A stretch of 64,000 bases of DNA from BJGV01 sp965205785 (GCA_965205785.1 OZ242188.1:744001-808000), one strand, 5' to 3'; shown: positions 26,949 to 37,211, numbered from the stretch's first letter. The notes: a model not told the origin generated them from the sequence alone. A program made the numbers and translations.

Positions 26949-28280
26949 ATGTCCCAAATGTCTCCGCAGGAAATCGTACAAGAACTCGATAAGCATATTA
27001 TTGGTCAAGATTCTGCCAAACGAGCCGTTGCTATCGCGCTTAGGAATCGTTGGCGCAGACAGCAGGTAGCAGACCCTCTGCGGCAGGAAATTACCCCAAA
27101 AAATATTTTGATGATAGGCCCCACTGGTGTTGGTAAAACTGAAATAGCGCGTCGATTAGCTAAACTTGCGAATGCTCCATTTATTAAAGTTGAAGCCACC
27201 AAGTTTACTGAAGTAGGTTATGTTGGGCGTGATGTTGATTCCATCATACGGGATTTAGCGGAATCTGCCATCAAACTGTTACGTGAACAGGAAGCTCAAA
27301 TTATACGCCCAAGAGCTGAAGACCATGCGGAAGAGCGCATTCTTGACGTGTTGCTACCACCTGCACGAGATCTGAGTTCACAAACAGAGAACGAAGAAAA
27401 TAATAACGCTACCCGTCAGAAATTTAGAAAAAAATTACGTGAAGGCAAACTCAATGAAAAGGAAATTGAAATAGAAGTTTCAGCTGCACACACGCAAATG
27501 GAAATCTTTGCCCCACCCGGAATGGAAGACCTTACCTCGCAAATTCAAGGTATGTTTCAAAATTTGGGTGGAGAAAGAAAAAAGACCCGTAAACTGCAAA
27601 TTCAAGAAGCAAAGAAACTCATTGCAGAAGAAGAAATTTCAAAACTAATTAATGATGAAGAATTAAAGTTAAGAGCAATACAAAATGTTGAGCAGAATGG
27701 AATTGTGTTTCTAGATGAAATTGACAAAATTACCAGTCGTTCTGAAACGTCAGGAAATGATGTTTCGCGCCAAGGAGTACAGCGCGATCTATTGCCACTA
27801 GTTGAAGGAACTACTATTTCTACCAAATATGGCATGATCAAGACTGACCATATATTATTTATAGCCAGCGGAGCTTTCCACCTTACCAAACCTTCTGACC
27901 TAATACCTGAACTGCAAGGACGGTTTCCAATTCGTGTTGAACTGGCCAGCCTTAACGCTGCTGATTTTGTACAAATACTTACCAACACTGACGCTTGCTT
28001 GACACGTCAATATGAAGCGCTTATGAAGACTGAAGAAATTAAATTAAAGTTTCTTCCTGAAGCAATTAAGCGCTTAGCTGAAATTGCTTTTGATGTTAAC
28101 GAAAAAACTGAAAATATCGGCGCAAGAAGACTCTACACTGTTATGGAAAAACTTTTGGAGGAGATTTCTTTTGATGCTGCAAAACACAGTGGGACTACTG
28201 TCTCTATAGATTCTTCCTATGTAGATCAAAGACTCAAAGATTTATCTCAGAGTGAAGATTTGGCTCGGTACGTACTTTAA
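26949..28280 (+). CDS. hslU: HslU unfoldase ATPase of the HslUV protease
   Basis: An AAA+ ATPase that unfolds substrates and feeds HslV. It has 443 residues. Walker A is GPTGVGKTE near 54-62, the pore motif GYVGRD lies near 91-96 and Walker B is VFLDEIDKI near 252-260. The intermediate domain between about 105 and 245 is Glu/Lys-rich and contains the usual helical insert. The C-terminus ends LARYVL, as needed for docking into HslV pockets. The N-terminal SPQEIVQELDKHIIGQ is typical. Confidence 0.97.
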   Translation: MSQMSPQEIVQELDKHIIGQDSAKRAVAIALRNRWRRQQVADPLRQEITPKNILMIGPTGVGKTEIARRLAKLANAPFIKVEATKFTEVGYVGRDVDSIIRDLAESAIKLLREQEAQIIRPRAEDHAEERILDVLLPPARDLSSQTENEENNNATRQKFRKKLREGKLNEKEIEIEVSAAHTQMEIFAPPGMEDLTSQIQGMFQNLGGERKKTRKLQIQEAKKLIAEEEISKLINDEELKLRAIQNVEQNGIVFLDEIDKITSRSETSGNDVSRQGVQRDLLPLVEGTTISTKYGMIKTDHILFIASGAFHLTKPSDLIPELQGRFPIRVELASLNAADFVQILTNTDACLTRQYEALMKTEEIKLKFLPEAIKRLAEIAFDVNEKTENIGARRLYTVMEKLLEEISFDAAKHSGTTVSIDSSYVDQRLKDLSQSEDLARYVL

Positions 28281-28355
28281 AAACAACTATGTATCTGCTA
28301 CCCACATTAATGCCATGATAATTTGCGGGCCACATCCAAGACTATTGATGCGTCC

Positions 28356-30107
28356 ATGACCCCACCAAACCACACCAACTTCAAATCTCATTTTGAAGGG
28401 CTCTTGCGCTACGCGTTGAGTACATTATCAGCCAAAGACTTAGATATTAATATCGAATTTGCACGCCCAAAACAGGTTAGTCATGGTGATTACTCCTGTA
28501 ATCTGGCAATGCAATTGGCTAAATCACTGCGTAAAAATCCACGCGATATTGCTTTACAATTAATCAATGCAATGCCTGCTTCACCTCATCTTGAAAAAAC
28601 TGAAGTTGCGGGTGCTGGCTTTATTAATCTATTCCTTAAAGCTTCTTCTAAGCAGCAATTCCCTCGCATTGTGCTCGAAAGTGGTAACGAGTTCGGCTAC
28701 GGAAACTTTGGTGCCGGTACAAAAATTCAGGTTGAGTTTGTTTCAGCAAATCCTACCGGTCCATTACATGTTGGACATGGGCGTGGCGCAGCATTTGGCG
28801 CAAGCCTAGCTAACGTACTTGCCGCAGCAGGCTTCTCTGTATCACGCGAGTACTATGTTAATGATGCGGGAAGGCAAATGGATATTCTGGCAGTTTCTGC
28901 TTGGTTACGTTATCTTGAGTTAAATGGTGAAAATGTACATTTTCCTAGTAAAGCATATCAAGGAGAATATGTTCGTAACATGGCAGAGTTGATATATAAA
29001 ACACATGGAAGCCACTATGTACGCCAGCAGGAGTTATTTAGTTCCGATGTTGCTGGTGAAAAAACAGAAAAAGACTCTGAAATAATGCTTGATCAATTAA
29101 TAGCCAATACTAAAGACCTATTGGGACAAGACTACACATATTTTCACAATTTTGTTTTAACTGAACAACTAGGTGACTGTCGCAATGATTTAATGGAGTT
29201 TGGAGTAGTTTTCGATACATGGTTCTCAGAACAGTCTCTATTTGAGAATGGTACAGTAGCGCAAACAATTGATCTGCTTAAGCAAAAAGATTATCTATAC
29301 CAACAGGATGGCGCCATATGGTTTCGCTCATCTGAGTTTGGTGATGAAAAAGACAGGGTTGTTCAAAGGGATAACGGCCAATTCACATATTTTGCTTCTG
29401 ACATTGCCTATCATCTCAATAAATTTCAGCGTGGTTTTGAACGCATTATTAATGTGTGGGGTGCTGATCATCACGGTTATATTCCACGAGTGAAAGGGGC
29501 AATGGAAGCGTTAGTACTTGACTCATCAAAGCTTGAAATAGCGTTGGTTCAGTTTGCAGTACTTTATCGTGATGGTGTTAAGGCGCCCATGTCTACCCGT
29601 TCTGGAGAATTTGTAACATTACGGGAATTACGTAAGGAAGTAGGCAATGATGCCGCACGATTCTTTTACTTATTACGAAAAAGTGACCAGCACTTAGAAT
29701 TTGATTTAGATCTGGCAAAGTCACAACACAATGATAACCCAGTATATTATGTACAATATGCCCATGCACGAGTGTGTAGTGTTATGGAGCAATGGGGTGA
29801 GGACCCTTTACTTCTTACCACTGCTGATACAACTCAACTCTCTAGTATTGTAGAATTGTCACTATTACAGAAACTGATTGATTACCCTGAAATAGTGGAA
29901 GTGGCAGCAAGAGATCTTTCTCCTCATCTGGTCGCATTCTACCTTAGGGAGCTAGCGGCTGAGTTTCACAGTTATTATAATTCTTCCCGCTTTCTTGTAC
30001 CGGAAATACCGATTCGGCTTGCCCGATTAGCACTAATTGCTTCAATTCGACAAGTACTGGTTAATGGATTAACGCTGCTAGGTGTGAGTGCACCTGATAA
30101 AATGTAA
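28356..30107 (+). CDS. argS: arginyl-tRNA synthetase
   Basis: A class I synthetase that charges tRNA-Arg. About 583 residues from the ATG at 28356; the frame is open to a TTG at 28323, but the extra 11 residues do not look conserved. Visible parts are an N-terminal Add-1 domain (HGDYSCNLAMQLAK near 40), the HIGH variant HVGH in NPTGPLHVGHGRG, the WGADHHGY motif, a KMSKS-region variant near GVKAPMSTRSGEF, and the anticodon-binding DALR domain ending VLVNGLTLLGV. The canonical KMSK is absent, as in many ArgRS. Two genes follow at short distance, a SPOR protein and dsbA. Confidence 0.95.
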   Translation: MTPPNHTNFKSHFEGLLRYALSTLSAKDLDINIEFARPKQVSHGDYSCNLAMQLAKSLRKNPRDIALQLINAMPASPHLEKTEVAGAGFINLFLKASSKQQFPRIVLESGNEFGYGNFGAGTKIQVEFVSANPTGPLHVGHGRGAAFGASLANVLAAAGFSVSREYYVNDAGRQMDILAVSAWLRYLELNGENVHFPSKAYQGEYVRNMAELIYKTHGSHYVRQQELFSSDVAGEKTEKDSEIMLDQLIANTKDLLGQDYTYFHNFVLTEQLGDCRNDLMEFGVVFDTWFSEQSLFENGTVAQTIDLLKQKDYLYQQDGAIWFRSSEFGDEKDRVVQRDNGQFTYFASDIAYHLNKFQRGFERIINVWGADHHGYIPRVKGAMEALVLDSSKLEIALVQFAVLYRDGVKAPMSTRSGEFVTLRELRKEVGNDAARFFYLLRKSDQHLEFDLDLAKSQHNDNPVYYVQYAHARVCSVMEQWGEDPLLLTTADTTQLSSIVELSLLQKLIDYPEIVEVAARDLSPHLVAFYLRELAAEFHSYYNSSRFLVPEIPIRLARLALIASIRQVLVNGLTLLGVSAPDKM

Positions 30108-30132
30108 GTATACAAACCTAATAAAAGTTTTT

Positions 30133-30741
30133 ATGAGTCGAGACTATAAATCCCCATCAAAATCTACTTCCAGCAAAAAAGGGTCTACTCTTCTTTTAGG
30201 ATTATTCATAGGCTATGTGCTGGGTCTTGTTAGTGCTATCGGTGTATGGATGTATATCCACCAGGCACCCAGTCCTTTCATCCAAAGTAAGGAGTCTGAA
30301 ATTAGCGCAAGGATAAAAACTTCTAAGGATGGGAATGGAGCCTTAAAAGAAAAACAAAAATCTGAACGTAACGTTGCTCAAAATGAAGATACAAATGAAA
30401 AACCACGGTTTGAATTCTACCAAATGCTTCCAGGTAACGAAGAACCAGTTACTGAAAAACAATTCCAAAAAGCCGCACAACAACCGTCCCTAAAAGACAA
30501 GTATTACCTGCAGGCAGGATCCTTCCAAGATACAGAGGATGCAGAGAATCTAAAAGCAAAAATTGCTATGCTTGGCATGGAGGCATATGTTCAATCAGCT
30601 GATTTATCTGAAAAAGGTAAGTGGCATAGGGTTCGAGTAGGTCCTTTTACAAAAATTGCTGATATCAATAAAGCACGATCGTCCCTACTGCAAAGCGGTA
30701 TTAAGGCTAATCTTATTAAAGTACATGCAAAAGCTCAGTAA
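30133..30741 (+). CDS. membrane-anchored SPOR-domain protein (FtsN-like)
   Basis: A 202-residue bitopic protein. A short cytoplasmic Lys/Ser-rich tail precedes one membrane helix at about 19-38 (LLLGLFIGYVLGLVSAIGVW). A Lys/Glu-rich linker and a C-terminal SPOR domain at about 125-200 follow (YYLQAGSFQDTEDAENLKAK, HRVRVGPFTK). SPOR domains bind denuded septal glycan, so the protein probably acts at division. The layout matches FtsN, and the position after argS is common for FtsN-like proteins in betaproteobacteria. The FtsN essential helix was not clearly identified, so I leave the symbol empty. Confidence 0.85.
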   Translation: MSRDYKSPSKSTSSKKGSTLLLGLFIGYVLGLVSAIGVWMYIHQAPSPFIQSKESEISARIKTSKDGNGALKEKQKSERNVAQNEDTNEKPRFEFYQMLPGNEEPVTEKQFQKAAQQPSLKDKYYLQAGSFQDTEDAENLKAKIAMLGMEAYVQSADLSEKGKWHRVRVGPFTKIADINKARSSLLQSGIKANLIKVHAKAQ

Positions 30742-30798
30742 GATACTTTATCCTAAAGATAACAAGATAAAAATTACAGACTTTCTCTAGAGGTGAAA

Positions 30799-31449
30799 AT
30801 GAGCCCTATTAAACGATTTTATACAGCCCTTTTCTTAATTCTTAGCCTTGGACTTGCTGGTATTTCAGGTGTAAAAGCTGAACTTATTAAAGGTCGTGAT
30901 TATGCTGTGCTACTTAGCCCTCAACCCACTACGAGTGGTGACAAAATTGAAGTTCTGGAATTTTTTTGGTATGGCTGCCCACATTGCTACAAACTGCACC
31001 CTTTAATCAGAAGCTGGCTAAAAAAAGTACCTAAAGATGTAAGCTTTAAATATATTCCAGCAATTTTTCGTAAGAATTGGATCCCTGGTGCAAAAACTTT
31101 TTATACATTAGAGATCCTAGGGGAAAAAGATAAATTACACGATAAAGTTTATGATGCTATTCATAAAGAAAAAATTGACCTTACCAATGAAGAACTATTA
31201 TTTAACTGGGTTGAAAAACAAGGAGTAGACCGAAAAAAATTTATAAGTGTTTATAACTCTTTCTCCGTTGTAAATAAATCATCTCAATCTTCGCAAATGT
31301 CCAGGAAATATGGGTTAAAGGGTGTTCCATCGTTGGTTGTAGACGGCAAGTACCTGATTAGTGGAAAAATGGGCGGCACGCCGCAGGAAACCATTAAAAC
31401 ATTAGACCAATTAATTAGTAAAGTACGCAGAGAAAAAACAAAGAAATAG
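30799..31449 (+). CDS. dsbA: thiol:disulfide interchange protein DsbA
   Basis: A periplasmic oxidase that introduces disulfides into secreted proteins. It has 216 residues from the ATG at 30799, with AGAGG just upstream. The signal peptide ends near residue 27 (VKA). The redox motif C60-P-H-C63 follows FFWYG, and the cis-proline loop is KGVPSLVV near 176. The helical insert of the DsbA fold lies between. Type IV pilins in this window contain cysteine pairs that may be its clients (inference). It is 57 bases after the SPOR gene and probably cotranscribed. Confidence 0.95.
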   Translation: MSPIKRFYTALFLILSLGLAGISGVKAELIKGRDYAVLLSPQPTTSGDKIEVLEFFWYGCPHCYKLHPLIRSWLKKVPKDVSFKYIPAIFRKNWIPGAKTFYTLEILGEKDKLHDKVYDAIHKEKIDLTNEELLFNWVEKQGVDRKKFISVYNSFSVVNKSSQSSQMSRKYGLKGVPSLVVDGKYLISGKMGGTPQETIKTLDQLISKVRREKTKK

Positions 31450-31488
31450 CTTATAACTAATTTTTCTTGCTAGCAGCAGAATTTTTCC

Positions 31489-32247
31489 ATGTCCTTAAAA
31501 ATTATTATAACCGGTGCCTCCAGCGGATTAGGGAAAGCGTTAGCCAAACATTATGAATCACTAGGTGCAACCCTTGGGTTGATAGCGAGAAACAAGGTTT
31601 CTTTAGAGGCTCTGGTTAATGTGCTACCCGATCCAGCCACCCCTTTCTATGATATTGACGTTCGTGATTCACAGTCTATGCAGTCTGCTGCGGGTGACTT
31701 CATACAACGCTACGGATGTCCTGATATTGTAATCGCTAACGCCGGAATTAGTCAGGGTACTCTTACAGAATATGCCGAAGATAGTGAAATTTTTGAGTCT
31801 ATTTTAGCGACTAATGTCACTGGTATAGTTAACACTTTTCAACCGTTTATTTCTATCATGCGAACACAAGGGAAAGGTAGTTTAGTGGGGATTTCAAGCG
31901 TAGCAAGCTATCGTGGGCTTCCGGGAGCGAGTGCTTACTCTGCATCTAAGGCTGCTGCAAACTCATATCTTGAAAGTCTGCGCGTAGAAATGTATGGAAG
32001 TGGTGTGTCCGTTGTCACAATTTGTCCTGGCTACATTATTACACCAATGACGGCTAATAATCCATTCCCGATGCCCTTTATTATGACAGCAGAAACTACT
32101 ACCAAAAAAATCGTACATATTATTAAACATAAAAAATTGTATTCTGTGATTCCCTGGCAAATGGCAATTGTTGCACGTATTCTGAAATTACTTCCAAATT
32201 TTGCTTACGATCGTCTATTCAACATTATGCCGCGCAAACCCAGATGA
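31489..32247 (+). CDS. short-chain dehydrogenase/reductase
   Basis: A 252-residue SDR of the classical type. The nucleotide-binding motif is TGASSGLG near 8-15, the NAG motif lies at 84-86, and the catalytic set is S136/S137, Y150 and K154 (AYSASKAA). An Arg (IARN) after the second strand suggests NADPH preference (inference). The C-terminal hydrophobic segment (MAIVARILKLLPNFAYDRLF) is typical of a group of membrane-associated SDRs. The substrate is unknown. msrA follows after 40 bases. Confidence 0.88.
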   Translation: MSLKIIITGASSGLGKALAKHYESLGATLGLIARNKVSLEALVNVLPDPATPFYDIDVRDSQSMQSAAGDFIQRYGCPDIVIANAGISQGTLTEYAEDSEIFESILATNVTGIVNTFQPFISIMRTQGKGSLVGISSVASYRGLPGASAYSASKAAANSYLESLRVEMYGSGVSVVTICPGYIITPMTANNPFPMPFIMTAETTTKKIVHIIKHKKLYSVIPWQMAIVARILKLLPNFAYDRLFNIMPRKPR

Positions 32248-32287
32248 CAAATGAATTTGTTCCAGTCAATCTTTTGAGATCAAAATA

Positions 32288-32767
32288 GTGCTTAAAGAAA
32301 AAGGGATTTTTGGAGCGGGTTGTTTCTGGTCTGTAGAAGCTACATTTCGTAAACTTCAAGGTGTTAGTGAAGCAATATGTGGGTATTCCGGTGGCCACAC
32401 CAGTAATCCTACATATAATGATGTATGTACAGGTAAAACCGGCCATGTTGAAGTTGTACAGGTAGAATATGATCCTTCACAAATTACTTATGATGAACTT
32501 CTGAATACATTCTGGAATTGCCATAATCCAACTACACTAAATCGACAAGGACCAGATGTTGGCTCTCAATATCGTTCAGTGATATTTTTTTATACTACAG
32601 AGCAAGAAATAATAGCGAATTCTTCCAAAGAAAAAACACAATTAGGAAGGTACCAGCATGAACCAGTCGTAACAGAAGTGCTACCTGTTACCAAATTTTA
32701 TCGTGCGGAAGAATATCATCAGAGATATTTCGAAAAACACGGTCTTACAAAAGATCATTGCACATAA
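32288..32767 (+). CDS. msrA: peptide methionine (S)-S-oxide reductase MsrA
   Basis: It repairs oxidised methionine residues using thioredoxin. It has 159 residues starting at a GTG. The catalytic cysteine is C12 in GAGCFWSVE, and a recycling cysteine sits at C158 next to the C-terminus (KDHCT). The usual second cysteine of the GCFWC form is replaced by serine. Family blocks GYSGGHTSNPTYNDVCTG, GHVEVVQVEYDP and DVGSQYRSVIF are complete. It ends 13 bases before the convergent cca stop. Confidence 0.95.
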   Translation: MLKEKGIFGAGCFWSVEATFRKLQGVSEAICGYSGGHTSNPTYNDVCTGKTGHVEVVQVEYDPSQITYDELLNTFWNCHNPTTLNRQGPDVGSQYRSVIFFYTTEQEIIANSSKEKTQLGRYQHEPVVTEVLPVTKFYRAEEYHQRYFEKHGLTKDHCT

Positions 32768-32780
32768 TATCTACTTGAGA

Positions 32781-34079
32781 TTAAGTTAACTGATTCTTAA
32801 TTTCAGTGATACGCGCTTCTCGAATTTTTGTATTAATTGAATTTGACAAACAGGCAGGGTCAGAAATGGTTTTCGCCAGACTAGCAGCTATTCCACTGCT
32901 ATCAACTTTATTAGCTGCCTTGAGTGCCTCACGTAACTGCGTGGCCTGTGGATAAGGTTTATTAGTGTAACCAGTCCGTCCATGAAAATCGCATGCGCAA
33001 GCATGAATAAATTCCTTAAAACGTTCGGGCTTACGATAAGCATCTACTGCCATCAACATATCTACTATTGTTGTTGGGGTTAATTCTGCTATACGATGAA
33101 CATTACTATGAAAACGTGCTACCAGTAACGCGAGATCACGACAATTTTTAGGGACCTTGATACGATCGCATAGGTTTTTAACTAATTTCACACTGTGCTT
33201 TTCATGTCCGGTATGACTTGGCCATGAGTTCTTTGGTGTAACTCCTTTGCCAAGATCATGAGTAAGAGCAGCAAAGCGAATTTGTAGAGAATGATTTTTT
33301 GATGCGGCATAGTCAATAACCTGCATAATATGCTCACCTGTATCAATCTCAGGATGCCATTTTTCTGGTTGAGGGATCCCGAATAATATATCTATCTCTG
33401 GTATGACTCGTGACAGTGCACCACAATCTCGTAAAGTAGAAAACAAGCGAGAGGGTTTATTCTCCATAAGTCCACGAGCAAGCTCCTGCCATACTCTCTC
33501 TGGTACCAAAGCATCAATTTCACCATTACGTACTATTTCTCCCATCAGAGCAAGAGTCTCTGGTGCAACACGAAAACCAAATCGTGCAGAGAAACGTGCG
33601 GTACGTAATATACGAACTGGATCTTCGGAGAACGCCGGACTTACATGTCGCAACAGTCCCGCTTTAAGGTCTGCAATGCCATTAAACGGATCAATAATCT
33701 TCCCGTTCTTATCTTTTGCAATTGCATTTATCGTGAGGTCTCGTCGCGCCAAATCATCTTTTAGCGTAACTTTAGGTGACGCATAAACTTCAAAACCTCT
33801 ATATCCACGTGCAACTTTTCGTTCAGTTCTTGCCAGTGCATATTGATTATGACTTTTCGGATGAAGAAAAACCGGAAAGTCTTTACCCACCGAACGATAC
33901 CCAAGTCTCTCCATCTCCTCTGGAGTTGACCCGACAACAACATAATCATGATCTTTAACTGGAAGCTGCAATAGCTCATCACGCACGGAGCCCCCGACTA
34001 AATAAGTTTCTAGTGAGGAATTAATTTTATCGCCCCGCTCTGTCACGAAAATCTGAATACCGTTCACGTGGCGTATCAT
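32781..34079 (-). CDS. cca: CCA-adding tRNA nucleotidyltransferase (HD-domain, multifunctional type)
   Basis: It adds or repairs the CCA end of tRNA. The class II nucleotidyltransferase head is visible at YLVGGSVRDELL and the metal-binding DHDYVVV, then RRDLTINAIA and the RILRTARFSARFGF helix. A C-terminal HD domain (IRFAALTHDLGKG) gives phosphohydrolase activity, as in E. coli Cca. The open frame gives 432 residues from an ATG at 34079, overlapping the upstream gene by 53 bases. The family usually starts about 5 residues before YLVGG, so the true start may be a GTG at 34046 or another weak codon. The start is uncertain, the identity is not. Confidence 0.93.
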   Translation of the reverse strand: MIRHVNGIQIFVTERGDKINSSLETYLVGGSVRDELLQLPVKDHDYVVVGSTPEEMERLGYRSVGKDFPVFLHPKSHNQYALARTERKVARGYRGFEVYASPKVTLKDDLARRDLTINAIAKDKNGKIIDPFNGIADLKAGLLRHVSPAFSEDPVRILRTARFSARFGFRVAPETLALMGEIVRNGEIDALVPERVWQELARGLMENKPSRLFSTLRDCGALSRVIPEIDILFGIPQPEKWHPEIDTGEHIMQVIDYAASKNHSLQIRFAALTHDLGKGVTPKNSWPSHTGHEKHSVKLVKNLCDRIKVPKNCRDLALLVARFHSNVHRIAELTPTTIVDMLMAVDAYRKPERFKEFIHACACDFHGRTGYTNKPYPQATQLREALKAANKVDSSGIAASLAKTISDPACLSNSINTKIREARITEIKNQLT

Positions 34080-34968
34080 GCGCTAAGTATAATGGCGCCA
34101 CTTCTTCCAGCTCTGTAGGATGAATTCCAAATACTGCTGTCAAGTCACTCTCACTATTACAGTCGCATATACTATCAGTCTTCATCGAAAGATAATTATC
34201 ACGTGTCATAAGCTTACCAGGTAAAAATTCCAAAATTGTTGCTTGTAAGTTAGATAGCCAATCACTCAACCCTATAATACTAAGTTTATGTTCAGTTATA
34301 GTGGACACATACTCTACAAGTTGTCTTAAAGAATAAATTCTTGGTCCGCATAAATTGTAACTTTGACTAAAAGTAGTGGAAGTAGAAAGACTTTCTGCTA
34401 TTACCTTCACTACATTTTCTACAAACACTGGCTGAAACTTTGAGTTGGGTGATGCAAGTAGCATTATAGGTAATCGCCGCGCCAAACTAGCAAACAAACT
34501 GAGAAAAGAATCTCCTGGTCCGAAAATTACGGATGGTCTGAAAATAGTCGTTTCTAAATTTGACTCTAATATAACTCTCTCACCTTCACCCTTGGAGCGT
34601 AAATAAACACTTGTACCATTAACATTGGCGTTTAAGGCGCTTATGTGTAGCAAACGAGCTACTCCATTTCGCTTACATGCAGCCACAATTTTTTTTGGTA
34701 ATTCAATATGTGCAGAAGTAAAATCGCCATCTAAAATACCAACTAAATTAATAACCGCATCTATTCCAACTAACAGTCGGTCAAGTTCCTTGGAATCATG
34801 GATATTAGTTTCTATCACATCAACAGTTGGTAATACCAAAAGTGATTTAGCACGTTCACGGCGACGGGTCGGAATACGTAAGCTAATCCCTTGTGCAGCA
34901 AGAATGTGTGCAATATGTTGCCCTACAAATCCACTACCGCCAGTAATACAGACATTTTTAATTTTCAT
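34027..34968 (-). CDS. NAD(P)-binding atypical SDR, NDUFA9-like
   Basis: A 313-residue extended/atypical SDR. It opens with ITGGSGFVGQHIA, a GxxGxxG dinucleotide-binding motif near 9-16, followed by an Arg-rich turn (IPTRRRERAKSL). It shows the pattern VINLVGIL and LHISALNAN of the group related to mitochondrial complex I subunit NDUFA9. Bacterial members are of uncertain role; some are called NADH-quinone oxidoreductase-associated or sugar epimerases. A catalytic YxxxK is replaced by YLRSKGEGE, which still offers Y and K. It overlaps the start of cca and follows slt by 32 bases. Confidence 0.82.
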   Translation of the reverse strand: MKIKNVCITGGSGFVGQHIAHILAAQGISLRIPTRRRERAKSLLVLPTVDVIETNIHDSKELDRLLVGIDAVINLVGILDGDFTSAHIELPKKIVAACKRNGVARLLHISALNANVNGTSVYLRSKGEGERVILESNLETTIFRPSVIFGPGDSFLSLFASLARRLPIMLLASPNSKFQPVFVENVVKVIAESLSTSTTFSQSYNLCGPRIYSLRQLVEYVSTITEHKLSIIGLSDWLSNLQATILEFLPGKLMTRDNYLSMKTDSICDCNSESDLTAVFGIHPTELEEVAPLYLAHDTPRERYSDFRDRAGR

Positions 34969-35000
34969 TTTGATCGTTCTTTATCATTTATAAGTTGTCG

Positions 35001-36935
35001 TTATTTATTTTCTTTAGGCTCAATTATGTCTAGACGATCTTTCAGACTCCGCACTTGATGTCCAAAAGTACTAGCATAGTACATTGAGTTACTCAGGACT
35101 TTTTTTACGTAACGACGCGTTTCTTTGAAAGGAATAGTTTCAGCATAAATTGCGCCTTCCAGCGGTTCTTCACCCCGCCATTTCTTTGCGCGACTAGGGC
35201 CGGCATTGTAAGCAGCTGACGCCAATAATGACTGATCATCAAATAAAGTTAACACGTGCTTAAGATAATATGTCCCCAACATTAAGTTGGTATTTACCTG
35301 AGAGACAAGTCTTTTACGGTAACGTATACCTGATTTCTTTGCCACCCATCTAGCGGTAGCTGGCATCAATTGCATCAATCCAATTGCACCTGTCCTAGAT
35401 TTAGCTTTTGCAATAAAGCGACTTTCCTGGCGGATCAAACCGTAGACTAAAGCTTCATCAAGTTCTTTTTGTTTCAATACTTTTTTCATTACATCACGAT
35501 GAGGAGCAAGGTAGCGCAGATTAAAATCATGAAGTTCTACAGTTTTATTAGCCGTATTGATTGCTCTATCGTAGATCTTGTTACGACGTGCTGTTTCAGC
35601 CGCAGCCAATAAACGCTTGTCATCAAACCCGCGTATTGTCCATATCCACTCGCGTGTAGCTTCAAATCGCAGATTAAGATGATAGAGAGCAAGTGCTCGT
35701 TGAATTCCAGGCAGCTTCTGAATAGCTGTAATTTCTTCTTCTTCAATTTTATAAGATTTGGGAAGAGCTCCGATCACGACCCCCAGCTCCTCTTCCGCTA
35801 GTTGTCCATAATAATGATGTTCGGTACTTAATGGCGCAAAGATAGTACGAGCTTTTGCAACCTTACCTTTTTCCTGCAGAGCACGTGCCTTCCAATATCT
35901 CCATGCGGCTGTCTGCTGCTCAAGCTCAGACATAGTATCAATACTCTCCAGTACTGTCGTCCAGTCTTTGGCACGTAGAGCAGCACGTGTTTTCCACATA
36001 AGTTGTTTATCTGAGAGTAAGGTCGGAGTATCTGTATTGGCGGCCTCCATATACCAGTCAAGTGCACGAGAGTCATGTTTATATGCTGCTCTGCTTGCTA
36101 ATTGTGCCTTAAAATATGATTGCTCACTGTGTGAAAATTGCTCACGTACCTTGGGCCAGAATGCATGGGCCCGATCCAGACCACTACAAAGTAAACGTAA
36201 CATTGCAAATAAAATCACTTCACGATCTGCGCGGGTTTTAATTTTCTTCCTATGCCTACCTAAGTAGCGTAATGGATTCTTGGCGGCAGCATTCAGCTTA
36301 CGTTCGCTGAGTGCACGCTTTTTTGGAAGATATTGATTAATATGTTTTGCGACACCAACATTGCCTTCTTCAAGAGACAGGCGTATTCGCTTCCATACAT
36401 CTTCTTCCGTCAGGAGTTTAGCCGCAACAAGAGAATCAAATAATGGTGTACAACTTTCCGGCATATCTTGCCCACGGAACCACAATGGAAGCGCCTCATA
36501 TAATGCATCACTATCATTGATATATAGGCGCTGCTGCAATGAGTAACAACTCAGCTCAGTATCCTCTTTAATTAGAGCTGGATACTCCTTAGCAAATAAC
36601 TCCCATTGATGTGTTTTCCCAAGAATTTTTAGCCATTCTCCACGTATCCTGTCAGCAAGACGACTATCTTGATAACGGGAAATGAACCTTCTGATCGTGT
36701 TTATATCTATTTTTTCTTTTTTATCCGACTTTGCTTTATCCAATTGCAGCTGCAACTGATAATAAGCCACATAAGGTTCCAGTATATGCCCTTGTAGGCG
36801 AGGAACATTTATAGCCAGTCGCATAGAATTCCCTGACTGAAATGCTTTACGTGCAGCGATAAAGTCACGATCCTGACTAGCTACAGCTGTATCGACATAA
36901 CTAAGAAATAGTAATGCCAAGAGAATACTTCTCAT
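35001..36935 (-). CDS. slt: soluble lytic murein transglycosylase
   Basis: A periplasmic enzyme that cleaves glycan strands to 1,6-anhydro-muropeptides. The ATG at 36935 gives 644 residues and a signal peptide (MRSILLALLFLSYVDTAVAS); an upstream open extension of 85 residues in the same frame has no signal or conservation and is not used. A long alpha-helical superhelix (U and L domains) spans about 30-475. The SLT domain follows with catalytic Glu in IRQESRF, then GAIGLMQLMPATA and AAYNAGPSRA. This length and layout match E. coli Slt70. Confidence 0.93.
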   Translation of the reverse strand: MRSILLALLFLSYVDTAVASQDRDFIAARKAFQSGNSMRLAINVPRLQGHILEPYVAYYQLQLQLDKAKSDKKEKIDINTIRRFISRYQDSRLADRIRGEWLKILGKTHQWELFAKEYPALIKEDTELSCYSLQQRLYINDSDALYEALPLWFRGQDMPESCTPLFDSLVAAKLLTEEDVWKRIRLSLEEGNVGVAKHINQYLPKKRALSERKLNAAAKNPLRYLGRHRKKIKTRADREVILFAMLRLLCSGLDRAHAFWPKVREQFSHSEQSYFKAQLASRAAYKHDSRALDWYMEAANTDTPTLLSDKQLMWKTRAALRAKDWTTVLESIDTMSELEQQTAAWRYWKARALQEKGKVAKARTIFAPLSTEHHYYGQLAEEELGVVIGALPKSYKIEEEEITAIQKLPGIQRALALYHLNLRFEATREWIWTIRGFDDKRLLAAAETARRNKIYDRAINTANKTVELHDFNLRYLAPHRDVMKKVLKQKELDEALVYGLIRQESRFIAKAKSRTGAIGLMQLMPATARWVAKKSGIRYRKRLVSQVNTNLMLGTYYLKHVLTLFDDQSLLASAAYNAGPSRAKKWRGEEPLEGAIYAETIPFKETRRYVKKVLSNSMYYASTFGHQVRSLKDRLDIIEPKENK

Positions 36936-37211
36936 GAACCTGATTCCCGCATCCGGAGCAGCGATATTGAGCCCACATGAAAAACCGCACAAAAGATTAT
37001 CTCCAGATTCAGTTCTACTCATCACGTTATCAATTACAATCCATCTTCCCTTTAATGGGACTGGAAATCCTGACCTTGATAAAGAACCATCGTATAATTG
37101 TTTTCGCTTAAATAAGCTATTGCCATGACAATTTAGAAATGGTGAGTTTCTAGTCTTCCATTGAATAAAATTACAAATGGAAGCAAACATCTGCTATCTG
37201 GTCAAATGTAC

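Noticed and set aside
36936..37190. 85-residue in-frame N-terminal extension of slt
   Set aside because: It has no signal peptide and no recognisable domain. The ATG at 36935 gives a clean signal sequence and the family's normal length.
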